Assembly: GCA_017629765.1 (NCBI GenBank)
Contig: JAGBWO010000220.1
Location: 1 to 34,229, forward strand
Length of the DNA: 34,229 nt
Source: Opitutales bacterium
GTDB lineage: Bacteria > Verrucomicrobiota > Verrucomicrobiia > Opitutales > Intestinicryptomonadaceae
Reading direction: 5' to 3'
The notes under the pieces are model-generated. The model saw only the letters and a list, made by a program, of their open reading frames with translations. It had not been told where the DNA came from and made no database searches. A program made the position numbers and the translations under genes. Every line of letters starts with the position of its first letter. Within the stretch, counting starts at the first letter, position 1. This document shows positions 8,000 through 16,553 of this stretch, one piece after another.

Positions 8000-9715
8000 A
8001 TGAACAAATACATACCTATATTAATGTTGGGGATTTTAGCCTCTCCGACATTTGCCGCAAACTACACGGCAACCGTTGACGGAAATTTCACGAACCCTGA
8101 AACTTGGGGCGAAACGGAATTAATTCCGACAGCCGAAGATTCTTTTACCATCGGAAGCGGCATAACTGTTGATATTACTTCCGCCGTAGTTGCGAATAAA
8201 ATCGAATACGCCCACAACTATCAAAATCCCGGCATTTTGAACATTACAGGCGAAGATGCCTCGCTTACGCTTTCAAGCTATTCGAGCCTGTTCTACCAGT
8301 ACATGATGGTTTTCAATGTTTCAGAAGGCGCGAATTTGGACGCAAAATTTAGCTGGGGAGGCGGCGGATACTACAAAATGAATATAGACGCCGCAACCGC
8401 GACTTTGGCGTTGGATCAATTTCAAGGCTCAAAATTCGATGGTGATGAAACTCTCGATTCCGGCATCTATCTCACAAACGGGGCTGTTGCAACTTCGGCA
8501 AGCAACTGGAATTTGAATCCATCGAGCGCGGACCACTCCGTAACGGTTTCGGTTGACAATTCAAAGCTCCAAATGTCCGCAAGCAACTGGCTTACAATAA
8601 ACACCTCGGGCAGCAATTCGCAAGCGAACATCTATGTAAAGAATAACGGCGTGGTAAACAATCTCGGTTCGTTTACTACATCGGGAGAAAATTCCGTTGC
8701 AAACATCGAAATCGAAAACAGTACGGCAACCCAAAGCGGTTCGACTTTTCAAGCGACAGGTCAAAATTCGACCCTAAACTTCACGGTTAAGGAAAGCTCA
8801 TACGCATTAAGCGGAGACTTTAAAATGCTTGCGGACGCAACCGACGCAACTTTAAACCTCTCTTTCATAGACAATGCTTCGCCGATTTCAATATCTTACA
8901 TGTATGTCGGTGCAAGAAACGGCGGCACAGTCAACTTCGCCATGAAAAATTCCGAAATAAACACTAACAATTTCTATATCGGACAGCATGAATATAATCT
9001 CAACTCAAACGTTTACAATAATGGGCTTACAAATATTTCCCTGTATAACTCAAAAATGACGTTCACGCAATTCAAGGTAAATTACTGGGATAATTCAACC
9101 ACGACCATCGCCCTCAGCGGCAATTCAAAAATGGTTCAATCGAGTGGCTCTACCATTAATTTTGGCACGAGAGACGGAGAGAAAAACGGCGGCGAAGTAA
9201 TCTTGCAGCTCGGCGACTATGTTGACGGCAATTTTGTCGCGGCGCAGGCGGGAGCATTTCAAGGCTCTTACGAATTTTTTGCAACGTCCACAAGCACGCT
9301 AAAATTTTTGCTCGGAGCCGAAAACTTCACAAAAACGGGCGAAGAAACACAGGGAGCATTAATCTCTGCAACATATTTTAAGCCCGTGCAAGGTGAAATC
9401 ATCCTCGATTTTTCTAATGTTATCGGCTTGGAAGAAGGCTATTACACGGTAGCCTTGATTGCATGCACTTCAAAACAGTCTATGGAAAGCTTGAACGGAT
9501 TGACCGCTTCCTACAACGACTTGTTTGAACAAAATGTAATTGAAACGGACATTGTAAAGCTTTTCTACGACGATAACGGCGATTGCTACACAATAAAAGA
9601 CGGCGTTCTCTATGCCAACATCGAAGTTCTGAACATCATACCGGAACCGGGCACATACGCCGCGATTTTCGGCGCGCTTGCCCTTGCATTTGCAGCATAC
9701 CGCAGAAGAAAGTAA
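8000..9715 (+). CDS. PEP-CTERM surface protein, beta-helix-like repeats
   Basis: The 571-residue product has a signal peptide (MNKYIPILMLGILASPTFA) and a long Asn/Ser/Thr-rich middle with short repeating strands, such as NSTATQSGSTF and NSKMVQSSGSTI. This resembles the passenger regions of autotransporter-like or beta-helix adhesins. The C-terminus is a PEP-CTERM sorting signal: PEPGT, a hydrophobic helix and the basic tail AAYRRRK. Proteins of this class are recognised by an exosortase, cut at PEP and released or attached to surface polysaccharide; no exosortase gene is in this window. The anchor is almost identical to that of the larger protein at 13139-15616. It is single-gene, with its own promoter and terminator. 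No enzyme signature was seen. Confidence 0.88.
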   Translation: MNKYIPILMLGILASPTFAANYTATVDGNFTNPETWGETELIPTAEDSFTIGSGITVDITSAVVANKIEYAHNYQNPGILNITGEDASLTLSSYSSLFYQYMMVFNVSEGANLDAKFSWGGGGYYKMNIDAATATLALDQFQGSKFDGDETLDSGIYLTNGAVATSASNWNLNPSSADHSVTVSVDNSKLQMSASNWLTINTSGSNSQANIYVKNNGVVNNLGSFTTSGENSVANIEIENSTATQSGSTFQATGQNSTLNFTVKESSYALSGDFKMLADATDATLNLSFIDNASPISISYMYVGARNGGTVNFAMKNSEINTNNFYIGQHEYNLNSNVYNNGLTNISLYNSKMTFTQFKVNYWDNSTTTIALSGNSKMVQSSGSTINFGTRDGEKNGGEVILQLGDYVDGNFVAAQAGAFQGSYEFFATSTSTLKFLLGAENFTKTGEETQGALISATYFKPVQGEIILDFSNVIGLEEGYYTVALIACTSKQSMESLNGLTASYNDLFEQNVIETDIVKLFYDDNGDCYTIKDGVLYANIEVLNIIPEPGTYAAIFGALALAFAAYRRRK

Positions 9716-9733
9716 TTATTCACCAAACATTTC

Positions 9734-9766
9734 AAAAGGCGCATTGACAAAATGCGCCTTTTTTTG
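9734..9766 (+). terminator. Intrinsic terminator after the first PEP-CTERM gene
   Basis: An 11-base stem, AAAAGGCGCAT (9734-9744) with ATGCGCCTTTT (9752-9762), has a 7-base loop and continues into a T run. It separates the PEP-CTERM gene from the membrane-protein pair. Confidence 0.85.
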
Positions 9767-9780
9767 TTATTTGTTTCAAT

Positions 9781-11286
9781 ATGAAATCGTTATTTAACCC
9801 TTTCGGGGTGGATGTGGAAACATCTCCCGCCAAAAGATTTTTGCCCGCATTTGCGCTAAGCCTGCTCTTCGGATATGGATTTTATGCAGGCGGCATTTTT
9901 ACAACAAACATATTTCTTGCCTTGATATTTTTATCGCTATTGCCTTTCGATAAAAATTTTTACGCGCCTTTCGGCTCCAAATTTTTAATTCTTGCAGGCA
10001 TTGCATTCTGGTGCGGAATATTTTTTGAAAACTCCCCGCTTGCCGCCGTTTGTTTTTTTGTTTCGCTTGCAATACTCCGCATAAGCCAAGAGTTTTTCGA
10101 AGAAAAAACAAAAACATATTCATGGATTTTGAGGGTTGCCGCGTTCTTTGCCGTGCAGGGAATTTTTGAGCCTTTCAGCTTTTTGAACAAATATTCCAAC
10201 CGTATTATTCCAAGCAGAATAAAATACAGAAAGCCGAACGCTTTAAAAAACATCGCCGCATTTTTAACCATATTCATAATCGCAGCGATATTTCTTGGGC
10301 TGTTTTGCGTGGCGTCTCCGCAGTTTGAATTCTTAATGGATTTTATTTCAGACTACGTCTTGATGTTGGCGTTCCCGAATCTTTCCTCGTTTTTTTCATG
10401 GATATTTTTATCATGGCTATGCTTCGGACTGTTCAGCATTACGGCATATTCAAGCGTCGTAAATACCTTCAAAGAAGCGGAAGATGAAATGCCGAAAACA
10501 GAAGTTTTCCCGCAAAAAAATTTTTCAATACGCTACGCAAAAACTTTTTCGACCGCGCTTGCAATTTTCAACGCGATATTTTTGCTCCAAAATATTTTCG
10601 ACTTAAAATATATTTTAAGCGGTTGCGTTCTCCCGCAAGGAACGACATACGCAAAATTTGCAATGGACGGAAGCTTTGCTCTCGCAATCGCGACACTTCT
10701 TGCCGCCGCGATAATAATTGTATGCTTTAAAGACTGCACTAACACCAAAGACTGGCGTTCTGCACGCATTCTTGCCTATATATGGATAGCGCAAAACATA
10801 ATGCTTGGCATATCCGCCTGCACAAGACTCGCCTCATACACAAGCGCCTACGGAATAACAACCACAAGAATTTATGGCTTCGCGTTTTTTGTAATAGTCT
10901 TTGCCGGTTTTGCGTTTACCGCCGTAAAAATCGTAAAAAACAAGCCTCTGAGATGGCTGATAGACGCAAACATCTATTCCGCCGTCGCCCTGCTTGCCGC
11001 AATGTCCGTTTGGGATGAGGAAAAATTTGCGGCAAACTACAATGTAAACCTGTTTTTAAGCGGGAACAAAAATCTCGACTTTGAATACCTTTCAAGCCTA
11101 AGCGCCGCATCCGCAATCCCCGCCATTGTCGACCTTGCCCAAGCAAAAGAAAACCAATATACGCTTGCGGCAAAAAATTATTTGGAAAACCAACGCAAAT
11201 TTTATATGTTCCAAGATTTTTCAGGCAAACGCTTTAACTATAAACCATACAAAACGCAAAAAATTCTCGAAAATTATTTCAAATGA
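9781..11286 (+). CDS. DUF4153/DUF4173-like polytopic membrane protein
   Basis: The 501-residue product is strongly hydrophobic, with roughly eleven to thirteen membrane segments. The C-terminal half shows the pattern I know from DUF4153/DUF4173 proteins: YAKFAMDGSFALAIATLLAA, AYIWIAQNIMLG, YTSAYGITTTRIYGFAFF and RWLIDANIYSAVALL, followed by a soluble end starting DFEYLSSLSAAS. The family function is unknown; members sit in the inner membrane and often neighbour regulatory genes. Its stop overlaps the start of the DUF2238-like gene by 4 bases (ATGA), so the two are translationally coupled. No catalytic motif is visible. Confidence 0.75.
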   Translation: MKSLFNPFGVDVETSPAKRFLPAFALSLLFGYGFYAGGIFTTNIFLALIFLSLLPFDKNFYAPFGSKFLILAGIAFWCGIFFENSPLAAVCFFVSLAILRISQEFFEEKTKTYSWILRVAAFFAVQGIFEPFSFLNKYSNRIIPSRIKYRKPNALKNIAAFLTIFIIAAIFLGLFCVASPQFEFLMDFISDYVLMLAFPNLSSFFSWIFLSWLCFGLFSITAYSSVVNTFKEAEDEMPKTEVFPQKNFSIRYAKTFSTALAIFNAIFLLQNIFDLKYILSGCVLPQGTTYAKFAMDGSFALAIATLLAAAIIIVCFKDCTNTKDWRSARILAYIWIAQNIMLGISACTRLASYTSAYGITTTRIYGFAFFVIVFAGFAFTAVKIVKNKPLRWLIDANIYSAVALLAAMSVWDEEKFAANYNVNLFLSGNKNLDFEYLSSLSAASAIPAIVDLAQAKENQYTLAAKNYLENQRKFYMFQDFSGKRFNYKPYKTQKILENYFK

Positions 11287-11882
11287 CAAAACAAAAAAAC
11301 ATTCCCTTAATTCTTTTGACAATCCTTGCCGCCCTCGGAGTTTGGTCGTACATCGACGCTTACGACCGCTCCGTATGGTATGTCGAAATGGCAAGCGTTT
11401 TGACAGTCGGCGGACTGCTTGTAATAACATATCCGTTTTTCAAGTTTTCAAATACCTCCTACATTATAGTGTCGCTTTGGCTTGCAATGCATACAATCGG
11501 GGCGCACTACACTTTTGAAAGAGTGCCTTTCGACTGGGTTAGCGAACTCATAGGCTCCTCGCGCAACCATTATGACAGAGTCGCGCACTTTGTGATTGGC
11601 TTAAACTCATTCTGCGTTGCGGAATGGTTTCAAAAAACAGGAAAGGCGAAGGGCTTGGGCGTTTGCGCGTTTATCGGGGTAATTTTCATTATGGCTATGG
11701 CAAATGCCTGGGAGCTGATTGAATGGGCTTACGCCGAAATAGACGGAGGTTCGACGGGCGCGGCGTTTCTGGGCTCGCAGGGAGACATTTGGGATGCCCA
11801 AAAAGATATGCTTGCCGACTCTCTCGGCGCCGTCTGCGCGGCGATATTTTTCGTTTGGAAAAACGGCGCAAGAAAATCTTGA
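11283..11882 (+). CDS. DUF2238 (YjdF-like) membrane protein
   Basis: The 199-residue integral membrane protein has about five to six hydrophobic segments. It carries the family signature: HTIGAHYTFERVPFDW, SRNHYDRVAHFVIG, NAWELIEW and FLGSQGDIWDAQKDML. The conserved His, Asp and Glu residues in or near the membrane face hint at metal or lipid chemistry, but no function is established for the family (E. coli YjdF is also uncharacterised). The ATG at 11283 overlaps the TGA of the upstream DUF4153/DUF4173-like gene, so expression is coupled. There is no clear terminator in the 103 bases before the aldolase gene. Confidence 0.82.
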   Translation: MTKQKNIPLILLTILAALGVWSYIDAYDRSVWYVEMASVLTVGGLLVITYPFFKFSNTSYIIVSLWLAMHTIGAHYTFERVPFDWVSELIGSSRNHYDRVAHFVIGLNSFCVAEWFQKTGKAKGLGVCAFIGVIFIMAMANAWELIEWAYAEIDGGSTGAAFLGSQGDIWDAQKDMLADSLGAVCAAIFFVWKNGARKS

Positions 11883-11985
11883 AGCATCCTTTGAACGCGC
11901 AAGTTTTGCTTTTGGCGATTTTTTATATTGCAAATGCAAAAACAATGGGCATCATTTTTTTACTTAAACCCAAAATATTGCAATT

Positions 11986-12978
11986 ATGGTATCATACAAA
12001 GAATTAGGTTTGGTCAACACGCGCGAGCTTTTCAAAAAAGCTTTCGCGGGCAAGTACGCAATTCCCGCGTTCAACTTCAACAATATGGAACAAATGCAGG
12101 CCATCATCCAGGCTTGCGTTGAAACAAAATCGCCTGTCATTTTGCAGGTTTCGAGCGGCGCGCGCAAATACGCAAACCAGACGCTCCTGCGCTACATGGC
12201 GCAAGGCGCTTGCGAATACGCAAAAGAACTCGGCTTCAACGTTCCCGTTGTATTGCACCTCGACCACGGCGATTCGTTTGAACTTTGCAAATCCTGCATT
12301 GAATACGGATTTTCTTCCGTCATGATTGACGGTTCCGCCCTGCCCTACGAGCAGAATGTGGAATTGGCGGCAAAAGTAGTCGACTACGCCCATAAATACG
12401 ACGTCACAGTCGAAGGCGAACTCGGCGTTTTGGCAGGCATTGAAGACGAAGTTTCGCACGAAACACATTCATACACCCGCCCCGAAGAAGTTGAAGACTT
12501 CGTAAAGAAGACAGGCGTTGACTCTTTGGCAATTTCAATCGGCACTTCTCACGGCGCATTCAAGTTCAAGCCCGAACAATGCACCCGCAACGCCGAAGGC
12601 AAGCTCGTTCCTCCTCCGCTTCGCTTCGACATTTTGAAGGAAATCGAAGAGCGCATTCCGGGCTTCCCGATTGTACTGCACGGTTCATCCTCCGTTCCGC
12701 AGGAATATGTCGACATCATCAACGCAAACGGCGGCAAGCTCGAAGCGGCAGTCGGCATCCCCGAAGAACAGTTGCGCCAAGCCGCAGAATCGGCTGTCTG
12801 CAAAATCAACATCGACTCCGACGGCCGTTTGGCAATGACAGCTGCAGTTCGCGAAGTTTTGACAAAGAAGCCTGCGGAATTCGACCCGCGCAAATACTTG
12901 GGTCCCGCGCGCGACGAATTGAAAAAGCTTTACATGCACAAAATCATCAACGTATTGGGTTCCGCAAACAAGGCGTAA
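11986..12978 (+). CDS. fba: Class II fructose-bisphosphate aldolase
   Basis: This zinc-dependent enzyme interconverts fructose 1,6-bisphosphate with dihydroxyacetone phosphate and glyceraldehyde 3-phosphate. The 330-residue product keeps the catalytic Asp93 and zinc ligand His94 (HLDHGDSFE), acidic residues Glu143/Glu145 (VEGELG), His189 (GTSHGAFKF) and His232 (LHGSSSVP). The NIDSDGR phosphate-binding loop is present at about 272-279. Length and insertions fit the class IIB-like forms of about 310-350 residues. It is a cytoplasmic glycolysis and gluconeogenesis enzyme. It is probably monocistronic, with a terminator just past the stop. Confidence 0.95.
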   Translation: MVSYKELGLVNTRELFKKAFAGKYAIPAFNFNNMEQMQAIIQACVETKSPVILQVSSGARKYANQTLLRYMAQGACEYAKELGFNVPVVLHLDHGDSFELCKSCIEYGFSSVMIDGSALPYEQNVELAAKVVDYAHKYDVTVEGELGVLAGIEDEVSHETHSYTRPEEVEDFVKKTGVDSLAISIGTSHGAFKFKPEQCTRNAEGKLVPPPLRFDILKEIEERIPGFPIVLHGSSSVPQEYVDIINANGGKLEAAVGIPEEQLRQAAESAVCKINIDSDGRLAMTAAVREVLTKKPAEFDPRKYLGPARDELKKLYMHKIINVLGSANKA

Positions 12979-12998
12979 TCGATTCAAATATTTACAAG

Positions 12999-13031
12999 AA
13001 AAGACGCTTCCATTTGAGGCGTCTTTTTTTT
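12999..13031 (+). terminator. Intrinsic terminator after fba
   Basis: GACGCTTC (13003-13010) pairs with GAGGCGTC (13016-13023) with one G-U and a 5-base loop, flanked by A and T runs and a T tract. Confidence 0.85.
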
Positions 13032-13063
13032 ATCCCTCCGGGAAACGGCAAACTAAAATCTAA

Positions 13064-13094
13064 GAGAAAAAAAGGGCTTCCCAAAGAAGCCCTT
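13064..13094 (-). terminator. Intrinsic terminator after the second PEP-CTERM gene
   Basis: A perfect 9-base stem, AAGGGCTTC (13072-13080) with GAAGCCCTT (13086-13094), has a 5-base loop. On the minus strand it is followed by a T run from the A tract at 13064-13071. It lies 45 bases past the stop at 13139. Confidence 0.85.
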
Positions 13095-13138
13095 AAAATT
13101 TTTATATAAACTGTTTTTACGCCGTTTTATTCCGCTTT

Positions 13139-15616
13139 TTACTTCCTTCTGCGGTATGCCGCGAATGCAAGTGCTATCGCGCCGAAGATTGCCGCGTATG
13201 TTGAAGGTTCGGGAACTACGATGTTGTTTGTGTAGTAAACAACCAACTGCATAAAGTTTATGTTGTTTCCTTCGGCATCTTGGAATTCTTCGCTTTCATT
13301 GTATTCCAAGGCGAAACGGTAACTATCTTCATCGCTTGCCAACAAAACCGAAACGAATTCTTCATACGCATATACGTCTTCCGGATTGGAAACATCAAAA
13401 AGCTCGCCGAACACTGTAGGATTAGGATCTGATGTTTGGAAGAGAACATATCTTGCTTCATCCTGTGGAGTTGTGATATTTGAAAGGTCAACAGTTATCA
13501 TACCATTGCTTGTGTTATTATTCCAAGTCAAGTTCGTGATGGGAGTAATACCTGTATCATCTACAACAAATTCAATCATACCACCACTATTAAGCTTGAA
13601 ACCGTTATGATTATCACCATCAGAGTTTTTGATTACAATAGAGCTTCCACCACCTACAATGCGGAATATACCTTTACCTGCAGATTCATCCCAATTATCA
13701 GTATCTTTACCAACTTCAAGACCAGATAGTAAGATTTCATTGCCAGAACCCATTACTTCAAAGGTTACATCAGAAGTATATTGCTTGCCACCCCATTCGT
13801 TAACCTTAAGCCATACACCTCTGCCATCGCCACGAGTTAATGTTGTATTGCCTTGGAATGAGTAAGAAATAGATGTTGTACTATCGAGAGCCTGAGAGCC
13901 TTGCAAAATCATTTCACCCGAACGAATAACAAGATGATTCTTATTATCTGCATTTGAACCTTTGAAAGATGCACTAATGAAACCTCCTAAAGATTCATCC
14001 TGTGTAGAATCATTACTTGTTTTAAAATTGTTTACACTAAGAGTATTTCCTTCGCCAGTCATTGTAAACCATACAGTATTGCCATCTACTAACGTTTTGT
14101 TTGTCAAATTGAAGTCGTTAGTAACATACATAGTATTGTTTTGACCTGAAATATTGATGTTGTGCGTTGCACCAACACCAACGAAAGATTCCCATTTATC
14201 CCTTATGTTAATAGTAGAATTGCTTGCATTTTCATCAATATTGAAATTAGCAACACCAGTTGATTTTTCAGTATTATTACCTGAATTAAAATATACACTA
14301 CTAATATCTACAGTATTGTTTTCTCCAGAAACAAAGAATGTAGCAGAACCCGAAGCAGCTTCGTTATTACCAATATTCAAATTAGAGTTTGAATAAAGCG
14401 AAGTATAACCTAACAAGTTTAATTCTGTATTGAATGAGCTTTGGTCAAAATATACAGTCCCCATTCTTAGATTTATATCACCAATGAAAACAGCTTCGGT
14501 ATAACCGTTTTCCATATCAGTACCCTGCTGATTCCAAATAATACTACCAACCGAGCTTTGACATGCACCGGCATTGGCAAATTCTAAAGACCAAGCTGAA
14601 AACTTAGAACCACCCTCCAAATTCAATACAAAGATATCATTTTCGGAAGAGAAAGTATTCCAGCCCAAATTAACATTACCACCACCTGCAATGTTTCCTC
14701 TTTCTTCTTCTTTTAAGTCCCAGAATCCAGTACCATCTGCAAGACCAACACCATTTACGATTGAACCATTTGTAAATGTAATAGAAGAATCAGTATTTTC
14801 GCCTAAACCTAAAAATAGAACATTGCCATTCCATTTTGCGCCAACATCGCTTGAAGTATCCCAACCACTATAATAAGCATTGATTACAGAATTATCAAAA
14901 ACAAACGAACCTTTATTACTCATACCAATCGATTCGTTATCTTTGCCGAAATTAAATGTTGAATTTGTAAATGTTACTGCAGAACCATTACGAGTTGTTA
15001 TCTTTCCATAGAAAGTTGAATCTTCTACATTTAATTCTTTTTCAGCATAAACCCAACCATTCATCTGGTAAAAAGTAGAACCATTTGCCAATGAAAGATT
15101 AGCACTTGAAGCACACTCTTGTCTTGAAATAAGAGTAGCATTATCAAGAGTCATATCAACATTATAAAGACCTGAAATAGAAACAGTAGCTCCATCTGAA
15201 ATATTTACATCGCTACCCCCATCTTGAGCAAAATTGCCTGTAATATAAAAATCATTCTTAACGTTGATTGTTGAATTCCACAAACCCGTAATAGTCATAT
15301 TTACAAGGCTGTCGGCAGAACCAATCGCAGCCGAAGTAGTCAGGGTGCTGTTATCCATCTTTACCCTAACCTGAGTGTCTGCCCAAGTATCCATTGTGGA
15401 CGGATACAGCCAAGGAACCACAGTTGAAGTAAAATCATTCCAACCGCCGCTATCATATTGAGTCCAAACATCGGCACTGTTAAAGTCTCCGTCGGAAACG
15501 TTGTTTGCCCTTATTCTGGCGTCAACGGGAATATCCGCTTCGGTCGTTTGGGAGTAAGCAACTCCCCCTGACAGCATAAGGGATGCAATAGATAGTTCTA
15601 ATAGTAATTTTTTCAT
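13139..15616 (-). CDS. Large PEP-CTERM surface protein
   Basis: The 825-residue product has a signal peptide (MKKLLLELSIASLMLSGGVAYS), an early segment typical of these proteins (NVSDGDFNSADVWTQYD), and a long Asn/Ser/Thr-rich array of short strands such as SSITFTNGSIVNG, NNTVDISSVYFNS and GENNTVDISS, consistent with a beta-helix adhesin. It ends in PEPST, a hydrophobic helix and AAYRRRK, the exosortase sorting signal, nearly identical to that of the protein at 8000-9715. The central coding part is clearly richer in A and T than either end. No catalytic motif was recognised. It is a single-gene unit with its own terminator. Attachment to exopolysaccharide or the outer surface is family-level knowledge, and the binding target is unknown. 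Confidence 0.88.
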   Translation of the reverse strand: MKKLLLELSIASLMLSGGVAYSQTTEADIPVDARIRANNVSDGDFNSADVWTQYDSGGWNDFTSTVVPWLYPSTMDTWADTQVRVKMDNSTLTTSAAIGSADSLVNMTITGLWNSTINVKNDFYITGNFAQDGGSDVNISDGATVSISGLYNVDMTLDNATLISRQECASSANLSLANGSTFYQMNGWVYAEKELNVEDSTFYGKITTRNGSAVTFTNSTFNFGKDNESIGMSNKGSFVFDNSVINAYYSGWDTSSDVGAKWNGNVLFLGLGENTDSSITFTNGSIVNGVGLADGTGFWDLKEEERGNIAGGGNVNLGWNTFSSENDIFVLNLEGGSKFSAWSLEFANAGACQSSVGSIIWNQQGTDMENGYTEAVFIGDINLRMGTVYFDQSSFNTELNLLGYTSLYSNSNLNIGNNEAASGSATFFVSGENNTVDISSVYFNSGNNTEKSTGVANFNIDENASNSTINIRDKWESFVGVGATHNINISGQNNTMYVTNDFNLTNKTLVDGNTVWFTMTGEGNTLSVNNFKTSNDSTQDESLGGFISASFKGSNADNKNHLVIRSGEMILQGSQALDSTTSISYSFQGNTTLTRGDGRGVWLKVNEWGGKQYTSDVTFEVMGSGNEILLSGLEVGKDTDNWDESAGKGIFRIVGGGSSIVIKNSDGDNHNGFKLNSGGMIEFVVDDTGITPITNLTWNNNTSNGMITVDLSNITTPQDEARYVLFQTSDPNPTVFGELFDVSNPEDVYAYEEFVSVLLASDEDSYRFALEYNESEEFQDAEGNNINFMQLVVYYTNNIVVPEPSTYAAIFGAIALAFAAYRRRK

Positions 15617-15770
15617 AGAGTATATAAGATTGAAATAAAAAGATTTGTTTTATAAATTAAATACTTTTTTAACGGCGCAACGAAATTTGTCAAATAAATT
15701 ATGTGCATCAACAACTTAGATTTCCCTAAAAACCATTAGATTCCTTTTCTCAAACCATTGAGATAAAAAC

Positions 15771-15801
15771 AAAAAAAATCCGTATTTTTTTACAATACGG
15801 A
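15771..15801 (-). terminator. Intrinsic terminator after the STAS gene
   Basis: TCCGTATT (15779-15786) pairs perfectly with AATACGGA (15794-15801) around a 7-base loop. On the minus strand an 8-base T run follows (A tract 15771-15778). Confidence 0.85.
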
Positions 15802-15831
15802 CAATAAAAAATTGAATTGAAGCAAAAAAAC

Positions 15832-16167
15832 TTATGCCAAAACGGCAAGCGCATCGTCTTTTGAAGAATAAATGTCAAAAAACGCGGAAAGCCCCGAAAT
15901 TTTGAAAACCTCCGCAACATTTGCATTTAAAGACGAAAGCGCAATTCTGCCGTCAACCGACTTTAATTTCTTGGCTGCCGACAAAAGAGAGCGCAAGCCC
16001 GCGCTGCTTATGTAGTCAAGCTCCCTTAAATCAAACAAAATCTTTTTCGCTCCCGAAGAAATCAATCCGTCAAGCGCGCCATCCAACTCCGCCGATGTAA
16101 TAACATCCAAACGCCCTTTTAGGGCGGCAACGCAAATATCGTTCACTTTTTCAATGTCTATCGTCAT
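15832..16167 (-). CDS. STAS-domain protein, anti-sigma factor antagonist type
   Basis: The 111-residue product is a single STAS domain, the size of SpoIIAA/RsbV. The phosphorylation loop reads LDYISSAGLRSLL, with Ser54/Ser55 at the place where a partner serine kinase (SpoIIAB/RsbW type) phosphorylates the antagonist. Such proteins relieve an anti-sigma factor by partner switching. No kinase or PP2C phosphatase gene is adjacent, so the partners must be elsewhere. The start was placed at 16167 because GAAAGG lies 6 bases upstream of that ATG; the longer in-frame extension to 16266 encodes a non-family segment. It has its own terminator and is divergent from the FadL-like gene. Confidence 0.88.
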   Translation of the reverse strand: MTIDIEKVNDICVAALKGRLDVITSAELDGALDGLISSGAKKILFDLRELDYISSAGLRSLLSAAKKLKSVDGRIALSSLNANVAEVFKISGLSAFFDIYSSKDDALAVLA

Positions 16168-16334
16168 AAAAAACCTTTCAAATTTAAGGCAATATTTTAG
16201 AAAAATAATTGAAAATGCAATCCAAATCATCCGCAAAAAATTTTCCGGAACTTTTATGGATTTCATCTGTCAAAAAAAAAACAGGTTAGTGTGTTAGATT
16301 TGGCAAAATTTGTTAAATCTGTTAATAGACGGCG

Positions 16335-16380
16335 CGCGGCAATTCCAATTTCTCATTAAAATGAAAACGGGATTGCCGCG
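16335..16380. repeat. Long inverted repeat upstream of the FadL-like gene
   Basis: CGCGGCAATTCC (16335-16346) pairs with GGGATTGCCGCG (16369-16380), 12 pairs with one G-T, closing a 22-base loop that itself contains TCAT/ATGA. The G+C-rich arms stand out in AT-rich DNA. No T tract follows on either strand, so this is more likely a leader RNA structure or binding site than a terminator. Confidence 0.55.
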
Positions 16381-16505
16381 TTTCCATTAAAAATGGATTT
16401 AAAAATCGGCTTTTTTTGCAAAATATCAAATTTTTTTAAACTTTTTGTTAGTTTTTTCTTTTCAAATTATTGTTTTTAAGCAATTTTTGTATCCTTTTAC
16501 AATTT

Positions 16506-16522
16506 TGCATTCAGTGAATGCA
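16506..16522. promoter_or_regulatory. Palindromic operator-like site before the FadL-like gene
   Basis: TGCATTC-AGT-GAATGCA is a perfect 7-base inverted repeat with a 3-base spacer, 31 bases upstream of the ATG at 16554. The position suits a repressor operator overlapping the promoter or leader. Confidence 0.4.
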
Positions 16523-16553
16523 TTTAAACACTAACTAATAAAAAGTTCATAAT

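Larger units (their letters stand above)
16168..16553. other. 386-base intergenic region with structured elements
   Basis: No coding sequence is seen here. The region is AT-rich and holds an AGATTT/AAATCT hairpin (16296-16320), a 12-base-pair stem at 16335-16380, a TCCAT/ATGGA hairpin just after it, and a perfect palindrome at 16506-16522. It must contain the promoters of the STAS gene (minus) and the FadL-like gene (plus). Confidence 0.6.

Noticed and set aside
8000-15616. Asn/Ser-rich repeats in the PEP-CTERM genes as a CRISPR or DNA repeat array
   Set aside because: The repeats are loose at protein level only. No regular direct DNA repeats with unique spacers are present.
16335-16380. 12-pair hairpin as a transcription terminator
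   Set aside because: There is no T run directly after the stem on either strand, and the position does not follow a gene end.
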